DNA from: Zygotorulaspora mrakii
Taxonomy: Eukaryota > Ascomycota > Saccharomycetes > Saccharomycetales > Saccharomycetaceae
NCBI RefSeq assembly: GCF_013402915.1
Contig: NC_050723.1
Location: forward strand, 434,001-498,000
Direction: 5' to 3'
DNA length: 64,000 bases
Shown here: positions 10,551 to 19,955 of the stretch, piece after piece
Position numbering within the stretch: the stretch's first letter is position 1
How the letters are laid out: every line of letters starts with the position of its first letter
Program-made: the position numbers and the translations under genes
The notes under the pieces: model-generated
What the model was told of the DNA's origin: nothing
The model's database searches: none
Seen by the model: only the letters and a program-made list of their open reading frames with translations

Positions 10551-10558
10551 TATATAAA
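10551..10558 (+). promoter_or_regulatory. TATA box of the FSY1-like gene
   Basis: TATATAAA lies 129 bases upstream of the ATG, a normal distance for a regulated yeast promoter. Confidence 0.6.
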
Positions 10559-10686
10559 CGGCGGAAATACTTCATGAAATAGGAAGATTCCAGTCTTGGC
10601 TTTTTTCCTTCTCTTTCTTGTTTTCTCTCTGTTCGTAGTAGGACTGTATCTGACACTCTATCCGATTCTCAACGACGGCAATAGTC

Positions 10687-12399
10687 ATGTCAAAAATAAA
10701 CAATGGTGTATTCGAAGATACACAAAAATCTACGCCTAGCGCATCTCATTTGGAGATAGAAAAACGCTCCTCCACGGAGATTTTCGTGGACCCCACACTA
10801 GCAAAGCTGGACCTGGAAAATGATGATGGCAAAGTATCGCGCTTGCTGAACCAGAGTTTCAACTTGGACGCGGAAGTGAAGGCTCTCGACGAGTTGGGCG
10901 ACTCATACAGGAAGGAAGTTGGTTTCTGGGGCAAATTGAAAAGACTGGAATTTGAGGTGAATTTTGAGAAAAAACAGCACATGGTCTACATGCTGGGCGC
11001 TTTTGCCGCTTTTGCCGGCATACTTTCGGGAATTGACCAGTCTATCATATCTGGAGCATCGATCGGTATGAATGTGATGCTGCGTCTTTCGAGTCACGAG
11101 GCGTCTTTGGTTTCAGCTTTGATGCCTTTGGGTGCCGTTGCAGGCTCAATACTTCTAACTCCCCTCAGTGAATATTTTGGACGTAAGAAATCGCTGGTTA
11201 TCTCGTGTGTATTTTATACCATTGGTGCTATAATCTGCGCTGCCGCAACGAATCATCATGAGATGTATGCCGGTAGATTTTTAATTGGTGTTGGTGTAGG
11301 CTTAGAAGGTGGTGGTATCGGTGTCTACATTGCAGAGAGTGTGCCATCTTCAGTGAGAGGCAGTTTGGTTTCTTTGTACCAGTTCAATATTGCACTTGGA
11401 GAACTGTTTGGCTACATTGTGGGAGTCATCTTTTTTGACGTCAAGGGGGGTTGGAGATATATGGTTGGTTCTTCGCTTGTCTTTTCAACTATTTTGTTCG
11501 TGGGACTTCTATTTTTACCTGAATCACCTCGTTGGTTAATGCACAAGGGTCGTGTTGGTGAGTCATGGAATGTTTGGAAAAGACTAAGGGATACAAGCAT
11601 TGCAAACAATCAAGTGGAGTTTTTGGAATTGAGACAAGTTGCCGAGCAGGACAGAGAGCTACATGCCAATGAATCAAAGTTCCAATCGCTATTTGATTTG
11701 GTCCGTATTCCTCGTAATCGTAGAGCATTGGTTTATTCCAGTGTAATGATTGGTCTAGGGCAACTGACAGGTATTAACGCAATTATGTATTACATGTCCA
11801 CATTGATGCAAAGGATCGGTTTCTCGGACAAAAGGTCTGTGGCAATGTCAATGGTTGGTGGTGCTGCTCTATTAATCGGTACTATTCCCGCTATCTTGTG
11901 GATGGATAGATTTGGCAGACGTACTTGGTCCATGACTATTATAATCTTCTCGTTAGGTTTGGTCTTGGTTGGTGTCGGATATCAAATAAACCTGGTAACG
12001 AATTTGCGTGCTGCAGAGGGTGTGTATTTGACAGGTCAAATCATTTATAACATGGCATTCGGCTCCTATGCTGCCCTTACTTGGGTCTTGCCTTCTGAAT
12101 CATTTTCGCTGGGTACTAGATCTGCCGGTATGACTGTAAGTTCCGCGCTTTTATATCTTTTCGCCTTTACTGTCACTTACAATTTTGACAGAATGCAGGC
12201 CGCAATGACATACACAGGTTTGACACTAGGTTTCTATGGTGGTATTGCCGTTGTGATCGGTATACCCTACCAGCTATTATGTATGCCAGAAACCAAAAAC
12301 AAGACGTTGGAAGAAATTGACGAAATTTTCGAGAAACCAACCAGGCAAATCATCAGAGAAAACCTTGCTTATTTGAGAAAGGGTAAGCTAAGCTATTAG
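10687..12399 (+). CDS. FSY1: Fructose/H+ symporter-like sugar transporter (MFS)
   Basis: 570-residue major facilitator of the sugar-porter family, predicted to have twelve membrane segments after a cytosolic N-terminus of about 95 residues. Family signatures are visible: EYFGRKKS after TM2, LPESPRWLMHKGR after TM6, GQLTGINAIMYY in TM7, DRFGRRTWS after TM8, and PETKNKTLEEIDEIF at the C-terminal end. The length and the N-terminal segment ELGDSYRKEVGFWGKLK match FSY1/FRT1-type high-affinity fructose symporters of non-cerevisiae yeasts better than Hxt, Itr or Mal transporters. Mig1-type sites and a TATA box precede it. FSY1-type genes are patchily distributed and often subtelomeric or transferred between yeasts. 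Substrate is inferred from resemblance. Confidence 0.8.
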   Translation: MSKINNGVFEDTQKSTPSASHLEIEKRSSTEIFVDPTLAKLDLENDDGKVSRLLNQSFNLDAEVKALDELGDSYRKEVGFWGKLKRLEFEVNFEKKQHMVYMLGAFAAFAGILSGIDQSIISGASIGMNVMLRLSSHEASLVSALMPLGAVAGSILLTPLSEYFGRKKSLVISCVFYTIGAIICAAATNHHEMYAGRFLIGVGVGLEGGGIGVYIAESVPSSVRGSLVSLYQFNIALGELFGYIVGVIFFDVKGGWRYMVGSSLVFSTILFVGLLFLPESPRWLMHKGRVGESWNVWKRLRDTSIANNQVEFLELRQVAEQDRELHANESKFQSLFDLVRIPRNRRALVYSSVMIGLGQLTGINAIMYYMSTLMQRIGFSDKRSVAMSMVGGAALLIGTIPAILWMDRFGRRTWSMTIIIFSLGLVLVGVGYQINLVTNLRAAEGVYLTGQIIYNMAFGSYAALTWVLPSESFSLGTRSAGMTVSSALLYLFAFTVTYNFDRMQAAMTYTGLTLGFYGGIAVVIGIPYQLLCMPETKNKTLEEIDEIFEKPTRQIIRENLAYLRKGKLSY

Positions 12400-13715
12400 T
12401 TTTCGCCTATTTGTGATATTATATTTTTTTCTATATTTGTGATTTACGAGCTTATGATTCTAACCGTATCTACCTTAGAAGGTAACGAATAGATAGTTGT
12501 TGTTGATACGAACTTTAATAAACTTCTGCATTCTCTTTTCTGCAATCTGTGTACACCAAACCACTGCTCGAGCAAAGTTTTCCAGCCCTCGATTCAACCC
12601 GCCTCCACAGCACTTTGGCACTGGAAGGTGTTGTCCCTGTTTCGATGGAGCCGATCACATCAAACAGCAGAAGATGTTGAACTCTTGTCTTCTTACAGCG
12701 TTGCGAATGCTGAACTTGAGCAGTCGAGCAGCATTCGCTGACTAACTCATCGAAGTTGCACGAGAGTTCAGATTCCAGTCCCCCGGCGAACATTTCTCTT
12801 CCTCTGGTTCCCTGCATGCTGATATTTTTGCATGGTGAAAAGCGGAACTACTCAAGATTGCATTTGTTCGTGCCTAATTCATTCTACATAGCCAGAAGCA
12901 CCACCCTGTACCACCGATTAGTTCAGCAGGTAGCATCACCATTGCAGTGCCAAGACTATAGATATACCTCCTATATACGTTTGAGTGTGAGATTATGCCG
13001 ATTCTCGAGAGGCTCGTTTACGCAGGTAGTCATGCTTCTCGCGATTCACCTACAAGTTCACTTGTAAGTTCGGCGACCGAATCTCCAGCACCGACCGACT
13101 TGTTCCTGTCGAAACTGGTAATCGCACCCCTGTTTCCAATTCGAATGCTACTGCAGAACACTGCATGTTGATACGATGTCAATCTGCTTAACTCCTAATC
13201 GGCAAGCAATGAAGAGAGTGGCCAAGATGTGACATGACAGCTGAAGACTTCTTTGATTTCAGCAAATGTGCGCTCGGCAAGTCCTCCTTCTTGCCAGCGC
13301 CTTTTTTCGGTAATCGCCACGTCAATGCTCTTATGCTCATAGACGTGAAGGTGCAGGGCCGTGAAAACTTTTCTTTTGGATTCTGCATTTTTCAACCAAT
13401 GAAACGGGAGAATCGAAGCAGATTAATCAAGAAGTCATGAATAATGAATGATTGGAACATCTAATGAATATGTAAAACCTGGTGCGTAAGTTGGGTATGA
13501 TTTATACGGGATTTCTTAAACAAATGAAGAGTTCTGGGGAACTGCCACTGCTTGTGTGATCTGCCAAAGCACCGCTTTTTCTGCAGCGTGCATTGGTATA
13601 TAAGCAATCGTCCTGTGTAGCTTGCTTGGTAGATGCACATACTACACAATAATTCTTGAAATTTAATATTTGCGAGACTTGAAGATAGTAATCATTTTTG
13701 TTTCAAACTGCTAAC
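12400..13715. other. Spacer between FSY1-like gene and GDH1
   Basis: 1.3 kb with no coding sequence I can support; open frames up to about 100 codons exist on both strands and match nothing known. It marks the left edge of the conserved gene order. The GDH1-proximal 320 bases contain a CCAAT at 13396-13400, an inverted CCAAT at 13592-13596 and a TATA box. Confidence 0.5.
13592..13604 (+). promoter_or_regulatory. GDH1 TATA box with adjacent inverted CCAAT
   Basis: TATATAAG at 13597-13604 is 112 bases upstream of the ATG. ATTGG (CCAAT on the minus strand) directly abuts it at 13592-13596. GDH1 is a Hap-complex target in S. cerevisiae, but a CCAAT touching the TATA box is unusual and may not be functional. 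Confidence 0.45.
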
Positions 13716-15095
13716 ATGTCTGCTCAACCATATGAACCGGAATTCCAACAAGCTCACGACGAAGTCATTGCTTCGTTGAGGGAGTCGACCTTATTCGAGA
13801 AATACCCTAAGTACGAAAAGGTCTTGCCAATTGTTGCAGTTCCAGAGAGAATTATCCAATTCAGAGTCGCTTGGGAAAATGATGCTGGCAAGCAGGAAGT
13901 AGCCACTGGTTTCAGAGTGCAGTACAACTCTGCCAAGGGGCCATACAAAGGTGGTCTACGTTTCCACCCAACTGTCAATTTGTCTATCTTGAAATTTTTG
14001 GGTTTTGAACAAATCTTCAAGAACGCCTTGACCGGCCTAGACATGGGTGGTGGTAAAGGTGGTCTTTGTGTGGACTTGAAAGGTAGATCCGACAATGAAA
14101 TCAGAAGAATCTGCTACTCCTTCATGAGGGAATTGAGCAAGCACATCGGCCAGGATACAGATGTCCCAGCCGGTGATATTGGTGTCGGTGGCCGTGAAAT
14201 CGGGTATCTATTTGGTGCTTACAGATCTTACAAAAACTCCTGGGAAGGTGTTTTGACCGGTAAAGGTTTGAACTGGGGTGGTTCTTTGATCAGACCAGAG
14301 GCTACTGGGTACGGTGTCATCTACTTCACCCAAGCGATGATCGACTATGCTACCAAGGGTAAGGAATCTTTTGCTGGCAAGCGTGTTGCCATCTCTGGTA
14401 GTGGTAACGTTGCCCAATACGCCGCACTAAAAGTCATCGAATTAGGCGGTAAAGTCGTTTCCTTGTCCGACTCTAAGGGTTGTATCATCTCTGAAAGCGG
14501 CATCACCTCTGAACAGGTTTCCGCAATTTCCAATGCCAAGATCCACTTCAAGAGCTTGGAACAAATTGTCTCAGAGTTCTCTGTTTTCACTGAAAACAAG
14601 GTTCAATACATTGCTGGTGCTCGTCCATGGACCCACGCAGGAAAAGTAGACATCGCTTTGCCATGTGCCACCCAAAATGAAGTTTCTGGCGAAGAAGCCA
14701 AAGCTTTGATCGCTTCTGGTGTCAAATTTGTCGCTGAAGGTTCTAATATGGGTTGTACCCCTGAAGCTATCCACGCTTTCGAAAGTGTCCGTATCACTGC
14801 CACTGGTAGTGATGCTGTTTGGTACGTCGGTGGTAAGGCCAGTAACTTGGGTGGTGTCTTGGTTTCCGGCTTGGAAATGGCCCAGAACTCCCAAAGAATG
14901 ACCTGGACAAGAGAAGCAGTCGACCAAGAATTGAAGAGAGGTATGAACAACTGTTTCAACGACTGTATAAGCGCTGCTCAAGAATACAGCAACGAGTCTA
15001 ACAAGAACACCTTGCCTTCCCTGGTAAAGGGTGCTAACTTGGCATCATTCATCAAGGTCGCTGATGCTATGTTCGACCAAGGTGACGTATTTTAA
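13716..15095 (+). CDS. GDH1: NADP-dependent glutamate dehydrogenase
   Basis: Makes glutamate from 2-oxoglutarate and ammonium with NADPH, the main ammonium assimilation step. The 459-residue protein follows S. cerevisiae Gdh1 and Gdh3 closely over its whole length. Substrate-domain signatures include [11 protein letters not shown] (about 75-85) and GGGKGG with Lys114; the Rossmann domain has [10 protein letters not shown]. It ends [10 protein letters not shown] as in the family. The chosen ATG follows an upstream open stretch that lacks an ATG in frame. Compared with Gdh1 the N-terminus has a few extra residues before EPEFQQ. One copy stands for the GDH1/GDH3 pair of duplicated yeasts. It is the first gene of the conserved block. 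Confidence 0.96.
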   Translation: MSAQPYEPEFQQAHDEVIASLRESTLFEKYPKYEKVLPIVAVPERIIQFRVAWENDAGKQEVATGFRVQYNSAKGPYKGGLRFHPTVNLSILKFLGFEQIFKNALTGLDMGGGKGGLCVDLKGRSDNEIRRICYSFMRELSKHIGQDTDVPAGDIGVGGREIGYLFGAYRSYKNSWEGVLTGKGLNWGGSLIRPEATGYGVIYFTQAMIDYATKGKESFAGKRVAISGSGNVAQYAALKVIELGGKVVSLSDSKGCIISESGITSEQVSAISNAKIHFKSLEQIVSEFSVFTENKVQYIAGARPWTHAGKVDIALPCATQNEVSGEEAKALIASGVKFVAEGSNMGCTPEAIHAFESVRITATGSDAVWYVGGKASNLGGVLVSGLEMAQNSQRMTWTREAVDQELKRGMNNCFNDCISAAQEYSNESNKNTLPSLVKGANLASFIKVADAMFDQGDVF

Positions 15096-15640
15096 TTGAA
15101 ATTCATGTAAGATTAATGTCGGAAGGTGGGAATTGTCGGTTTTATATTCAAAGCTAATCATTGATTCTTCCATCTTTGAAAGTGTTGATAACGATCTAGA
15201 GTGTCTAAAATATGTATATAATAGTTTTAGCATACACATAACCGAAGAATCGTGTAATGTCGGACAGAACCGGACAGTCTCGGACCGGACAACATCGGAT
15301 GGCATCGGATGGCATCGGATAGCATCGAAGTGGTCCACTAGCGAACTGGAGGGCCTCACGCTTTGATTTACTAACTAGGAAGTGGCCCCTGGTTGCTTGC
15401 ATGTGGGCTTCCAGGCGGACCCCCACGCATTCTTCAAGCATTCCAATCAACGAATTGTCCATCGGTGATTAATCGGCGTCCTTCCAAAGTCACCTCAGGG
15501 CAGATTAAACTTTTAAGTAATACGCGAGTCGCTTTCAGGCTTTCAAGCGTATATTTAAGGAAGTTGAAATCAATATGACTGGGGACCGTAAGAGTCTGTT
15601 CCACCAGTAAATCTGGATAAGTGTTCAATTGGCATCGAAA
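15096..15640. other. GDH1-BDH spacer
   Basis: 545 bases holding the GDH1 3' region, the helically phased CGGA array described separately and the proximal BDH promoter. No coding sequence is supported. Confidence 0.5.
15261..15320 (+). repeat. Phased array of CGGA(C/T) repeats, candidate zinc-cluster binding platform
   Basis: CGG triplets start at 15261, 15271, 15281, 15286, 15296, 15306 and 15316, nearly all 10 bp apart. The left units read CGGACA or CGGACC, and the right units are a tandem GGCATCGGAT. CGG is the half-site of Zn2Cys6 regulators, and 10-bp spacing puts the copies on one face of the helix. The array lies about 320-380 bases upstream of the BDH ATG and 165 bases past the GDH1 stop. 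Confidence 0.65.
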
Positions 15641-16792
15641 ATGAGAGGACTCGCATATTTTCACCAAGGAGATATACATTTTACAGATAACTTGTCTGAG
15701 CCTAAAATTCAATCCGGCGACGAATTGATCTTGGAGGTATCATGGTGCGGGATTTGCGGAACAGATCTCCATGAGTATACAGATGGACCCATTTTTATGC
15801 CGAAAGATGGATGCGCGAATGAGCTATCTGGTAACGGGCTACCGCTCGCAATGGGCCATGAAATGTCAGGTATAGTCTCAGAGGTTGGATCTAAGGTTAC
15901 GAGGTTCAAGAAAGGAGATCACGTGGTTGTCGACGCAGGGTGCGGTTGTTTAGACACTCACCGTTTCGAAGACACGCAATTGAGCGGAACAATGTGCAAT
16001 GCATGTAAGATCGGCATGGTCAACTGCTGCAGTCATGCAGGCTTCATTGGTTTGGGTGTAGGAGGTGGTGGATTCGCTGAAAAAGTTCTCGTTGCGGAAC
16101 AACACTGCATCAAGGTTCCCAAAGAAATTCCACTTGATGTTGCTGCGCTTGTTGAGCCGCTGTCTGTCAGCTGGCATGCGGTAAGCTCATCTGGATTCCA
16201 GAGGGGACAAACTGCCTGCGTCTTCGGAGCTGGACCTATTGGTTTAGCAACTATTTTGGTCCTGAAGGGATTTGGCGCCAGTAAAATTGTGGTATCTGAA
16301 TTAGCGAAGATCAGAAGAGTTTTGGCTGAATCGCTAAATGTGGAGACATTTGATCCTTCCAAACATGGCAAGGATGCGATTGAGGAACTTAGAAAAATCC
16401 CTGAAGGTGACGATGGTTTTGACTTTGCATTTGATTGTTCCGGTGTTAAGCCAACGTTTGATGGGGCACTGAAAGTTACGACTTTCAGGGGAACTTCTGT
16501 TAATTTGGCGATCTGGGGAAATAAACCAATAGACTATTATCCTATGGATGTGACTTTGAAGGAGAAAAAGTTGACTGGTTCCATTGGTTACGTAGTGAAA
16601 GATTTTGAAGGAGTCGTCAGCGCAATTCATGATGGCAGAATTCCGTTGTCCGATTGTAGGCACTTAATCACAGGAAAGCAAAAACTTGAGGATGGTTGGG
16701 AAAAGGGATTTCTGGAGTTAATGAATCATAAGGACAGTAACGTAAAGATTTTGTTGACTCCAAACAATCATGGGGAGCTACATTCTACCTGA
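15641..16792 (+). CDS. BDH1: Zinc alcohol dehydrogenase, (R,R)-2,3-butanediol dehydrogenase type
   Basis: 383-residue medium-chain dehydrogenase closely matching S. cerevisiae Bdh1/Bdh2 in length and sequence; Bdh1 interconverts acetoin and 2,3-butanediol with NAD(H). Visible are the catalytic zinc residues Cys39 (CGICGTDLHE) and His73-Glu74 (MGHEMSG). A Cys-containing loop for the structural zinc covers about residues 105-135. The Rossmann motif is GAGPIGL, and the C-terminus is VKILLTPNNHGE. The first in-frame ATG is used; the frame is open four codons upstream from a TTG. It sits in the place of the adjacent BDH1/BDH2 pair of S. cerevisiae, here as one gene. Whether it prefers butanediol or another alcohol cannot be told from the sequence. 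Confidence 0.92.
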   Translation: MRGLAYFHQGDIHFTDNLSEPKIQSGDELILEVSWCGICGTDLHEYTDGPIFMPKDGCANELSGNGLPLAMGHEMSGIVSEVGSKVTRFKKGDHVVVDAGCGCLDTHRFEDTQLSGTMCNACKIGMVNCCSHAGFIGLGVGGGGFAEKVLVAEQHCIKVPKEIPLDVAALVEPLSVSWHAVSSSGFQRGQTACVFGAGPIGLATILVLKGFGASKIVVSELAKIRRVLAESLNVETFDPSKHGKDAIEELRKIPEGDDGFDFAFDCSGVKPTFDGALKVTTFRGTSVNLAIWGNKPIDYYPMDVTLKEKKLTGSIGYVVKDFEGVVSAIHDGRIPLSDCRHLITGKQKLEDGWEKGFLELMNHKDSNVKILLTPNNHGELHST

Positions 16793-17076
16793 TTAGCCAT
16801 TCATTCGGCAACACGATATTTTACTCCTGTAGTTCCTACATGGCTGAGTGGAATCAGATCACTCCGTTGCTTCCAAAAAGCATCGCTTTCATAATTCAGA
16901 TTCTTATTTTTCAGTTATTCATGTTACACAGTTAAATAGTATTTCATTTTTCTTGTATTATCTTAGCCGCTAAATAGGTAGCGCGAGTTGAAATTTTTCA
17001 CAACATAATGAAGAAAGCATCACCACTAGCACACATACGCAAAAATACAATACAACAATATATACTAGATCCAAAA

Positions 17077-17613
17077 ATGGCTAGAAAAATTTCGAAAAAC
17101 TCTAGGGCAGCAAGAAACGGTGAGGTAGCCGAACCAGAAGCTAAAACTCTGGAGTCACTGCCCCGAGTGGGAAAAACTGATCTAACCAATATCCTCATAA
17201 GAACAACGGCTAAGAATGAAGCTCTGCTAGAAGCCAAATTGCAGAGGAAAACTAAGAAAAGAGTCGGTAAGAAAAGCTCCGTGAAATCAGATAGCTCAGT
17301 CAGTGCTGAAAAATTAGAAAGAGCATTGAATATTACAGGAAGATTAGATGGTAAGATTGCAAAATCGATAGACCGTGCGAAGTACATTCAAAATGCAAGG
17401 AAAGCCGGTTGGGATAATACCAACGAAAAGATCAAAAAAGAGCTTGCGATACTGCATAAGAAAGATCTTGATCAGGGGAAAGAAAAGACAAAAGATCTCG
17501 ACGAAGACCATATGAAAGATTCCATCGAAAGCGATGATCAAGACGAAGAAAAGCCTGGTAAAGTGAAAACCGAAAACCTGTTCAGCATTCTTCCTGACGA
17601 TGTGGAAGTATGA
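17077..17613 (+). CDS. ECM1: Pre-60S ribosomal export factor Ecm1
   Basis: Small basic nuclear protein related to S. cerevisiae Ecm1, which joins late pre-60S particles and helps their nuclear export. The signature MARKISKNSRAAR at the start, KTDLTNILIRT near residue 35, and RLDGKIAKSIDRAKYIQNARKAGWD around 90-114 identify it. The C-terminus is acidic and ends LPDDVEV, as in Ecm1. An upstream in-frame ATG at 17008 would add 23 residues. I prefer 17077 because similarity begins exactly there, although the S. cerevisiae gene also has an in-frame upstream extension. Convergent with ALD4, 251 bases apart. CNE1, next to ECM1 in S. cerevisiae, is missing here. Confidence 0.92.
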   Translation: MARKISKNSRAARNGEVAEPEAKTLESLPRVGKTDLTNILIRTTAKNEALLEAKLQRKTKKRVGKKSSVKSDSSVSAEKLERALNITGRLDGKIAKSIDRAKYIQNARKAGWDNTNEKIKKELAILHKKDLDQGKEKTKDLDEDHMKDSIESDDQDEEKPGKVKTENLFSILPDDVEV

Positions 17614-17864
17614 AATGTAAAGTTTTCACGACTATTGGGGATTGGCATTATATAGTAGTTAATAAAGATAATTCTTTTTGCTTTCATTCTCCCTTTTTCC
17701 TTCGAAAGTATCTTATTGTTTTAGCCCCGACACTCTATGCTTTTAAGCTGTCAGCTACAGAAAAAACAAAAACGTTTTACCAGGTGAATATATGAAATAT
17801 TTGTATATATTTGAGTACTTCATTGCTTACACTAACTAATTAATTAGAACATTAGTTGAGCAGA

Positions 17865-19427
17865 TCAAATCAATTTTGCACGCACAGCTTTGACTTGTGT
17901 ATAGTTTTCTAAGGTTTCAGAACCCATTTCACGACCGATACCACTAGCGTTAAATCCACCAAATGGAGTAGAGTGATGGAAATCATTGTACGTGTTAATC
18001 CATACGGTACCTGCATTAACTTTGTTGGCAACGGTTAGAGCGGTGGTGAAGTTACTAGTATGAATACCAGCAGCCAAACCATACTCAGAATCGTTAGCTA
18101 ACTCGATAACTTCTTCGGTGGTCTTGAATTTGGTGATAGTAACGACAGGACCGAATATTTCCTCTTTGACAATTCTCATATCTTCACTGACGTCACCAAA
18201 AATGGTTGGTCTAATGAAATACCCTTTAGTACCTAGTCTTTCACCACCAGAGATCAAAGTGGCTCCCTCTTTCTTACCAACTTCAACATAACTCAAAATT
18301 TTGCTCAATTGCATTTGAGACGTTTGAGCACCTTGGAAAGTAGTTTCGTCAAACGGATCGCCAACTTTGACTGCTTCTGACTCAACTTTGAATTCTTCAA
18401 TCAACTTATCATAGATGGATTCCTGAACGTAAACTCTTGAACCTGCACAACAAACCTCACCAGAATTATAGTAAATACCCAAAATAATATTTTGAACGGC
18501 TTTCTTGATATCAGCGTCTTCGAACACGATGTTTGGTGATTTACCACCTAGTTCCAACGTAGCCTTCTTTAAGCTACCTGCGGCACTTTGGTAAATATGC
18601 TTACCTGTTGCAGTGGAACCAGTGAATGCAATTTTTTTAACCTTTGGATGCGTACAGATAGCTTCACCAACAATCTTCCCAAATCCAGACACAATGTTGA
18701 CAACACCAGGTGGGATACCAGCTTTTGGGATGAATTGTGACACGTACAATGCAGAGAGCGGAGTGGATTCCGCAGTTTTCAACACAACCGTGTTACCGGT
18801 GACCAAAGCAGGTGCGATCTTCCACGCCCACATCAGCAGTGGGAAATTCCATGGAATAATCTGACCACACACACCCAATGGCTGTCTCTTGGTGTAGGTA
18901 AAGTGCGTCGTACCGGTGTCAATCAACCTACCGTCCAACTTATCGGCATAGCCTGCGGCCGCTCTCAGGTAATTTATCACCAATTGAACATCCCCCCTCG
19001 AACTGTTGATCGCCTTACCGTTGTCGAGCGTTTCGATCGATGCAATGATTTCTTTGTCGTGTTCGATGTAGTCTGCCAGTTTATTCAGCGCGATCCCCCT
19101 CTGCAGCGGGTCGATCGTGGCCCACGACCCGTTCGAAAACGCCGCCTGCGCGGCCTCGACCGCCTCGTCCACATCGTCTTCTCTTCCCTCGTACACGTGA
19201 CATATCTCCTCCTCCGTCGAGGGACTGATGACTTCGAAGGTCTTCTTTTGCTTCGAAGCAACAAACTTGTTGTTGATGAACAGTCCTGTGGGCTGCTCGT
19301 ACTCCAAACCGTTGGGCAACTTGATGGGCACCGTCAAAGGCAGATGCGAGAAGCATCTCAATTGGGCAGCCAAGTGCAACCTGCCTGCCCGCGCAGCAGA
19401 GCTTCCCAGCACAGTTTTAACAAACAT
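17865..19427 (-). CDS. ALD4: Mitochondrial aldehyde dehydrogenase
   Basis: Oxidises acetaldehyde to acetate in the mitochondrial matrix, with Ald4-type use of NAD+ or NADP+. The 520-residue protein begins with an Arg-containing amphipathic presequence (about 1-25) and continues with [19 protein letters not shown], almost the same as mature Ald4. Catalytic residues visible are Glu292 in LELGGKSPN and Cys326 in [11 protein letters not shown]; the coenzyme loop is [11 protein letters not shown] near 268. It ends VKAVRAKLI, lacking the last acidic residues seen in Ald4. The first ATG is used; a GTG further upstream is not credible. NUD1 follows in the same orientation order as YOR373-YOR374. It feeds acetate to ACS1, also in this window. 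Confidence 0.95.
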   Translation of the reverse strand: MFVKTVLGSSAARAGRLHLAAQLRCFSHLPLTVPIKLPNGLEYEQPTGLFINNKFVASKQKKTFEVISPSTEEEICHVYEGREDDVDEAVEAAQAAFSNGSWATIDPLQRGIALNKLADYIEHDKEIIASIETLDNGKAINSSRGDVQLVINYLRAAAGYADKLDGRLIDTGTTHFTYTKRQPLGVCGQIIPWNFPLLMWAWKIAPALVTGNTVVLKTAESTPLSALYVSQFIPKAGIPPGVVNIVSGFGKIVGEAICTHPKVKKIAFTGSTATGKHIYQSAAGSLKKATLELGGKSPNIVFEDADIKKAVQNIILGIYYNSGEVCCAGSRVYVQESIYDKLIEEFKVESEAVKVGDPFDETTFQGAQTSQMQLSKILSYVEVGKKEGATLISGGERLGTKGYFIRPTIFGDVSEDMRIVKEEIFGPVVTITKFKTTEEVIELANDSEYGLAAGIHTSNFTTALTVANKVNAGTVWINTYNDFHHSTPFGGFNASGIGREMGSETLENYTQVKAVRAKLI

Positions 19428-19955
19428 GACACAAACACACACGTCCTAGATCTCTCAGCCTTTTCCAACTGACAGATCGCTACTACAACCAATGCAAGGA
19501 CCGGAAACTACAACCGCTTAACCAATGCTTGTTCAATTACATCCATTCGTTACCGTTTATATATTACAACCACAAAAATAGAACTAATATAGAACAACCG
19601 TCGCACACAATACGCGGTGCACCCCTTAAACGCATGGCATCATGGAAACCAATTCATCCGATTATTAATGCCCCTTACCCCCCTCCAAGACGTACCACAG
19701 CGATAACCAGCTACCACCATCAGTGATCACCCAGCTAAGCCAAGCGTAACCCGCAAAGAGGGGGACCCCCGCAAGACGTCGTGCAAGAGGAGCTAGCACG
19801 CAACTGGCGCTGATTGCTGTCAACCCCGCCTCACCATTTTCGGCGTTCCGCGCTCGGAATTCGGTGTTTTGCACAGCAGACTGAAAAAAAGAAACAAAAG
19901 GAAAAAGAAGCCAGAAACAGATCCGCTTAACAACATGCGTCATGCGTTTGCTCCG
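19428..19955. other. ALD4 promoter / NUD1 3' region
   Basis: 528 bases. It holds G/C tracts, including a short GGGGG-A-CCCCC palindrome near 19760-19770 whose right half continues as CCCCGC (a Mig1-like core on the ALD4 strand, without an AT flank). Nothing coding is supported. Confidence 0.4.

Larger units (their letters stand above)
9719..10686. other. Spacer between adhesin gene and FSY1-like gene
   Basis: About 970 bases. The left half includes the adhesin 3' region and a degenerate TTTTTGAC minisatellite; the right half is the FSY1-like promoter with three Mig1-type boxes and a TATA box. Small overlapping open frames on both strands show no resemblance to known proteins. Confidence 0.5.

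Noticed and set aside
13754..14095. Open frames antisense to GDH1 (also 14571-14981)
   Set aside because: Typical antisense frames of a gene with strong codon bias; no similarity to known proteins.
15261..15320. CRISPR-like array
   Set aside because: Units are about 10 bp, degenerate and without unique spacers, in a eukaryotic genome.
16800..16900. Sequence reminiscent of a tRNA start (GGCTGAGTGG)
   Set aside because: No B-box (GGTTCGANTCC) follows and no cloverleaf can be folded; scanning all spacers gave no tRNA gene.
18903..19472. 189-codon open frame antisense to ALD4
   Set aside because: Arg/Leu-rich by-product of the biased, G+C-rich 5' part of ALD4, with no recognisable domain.
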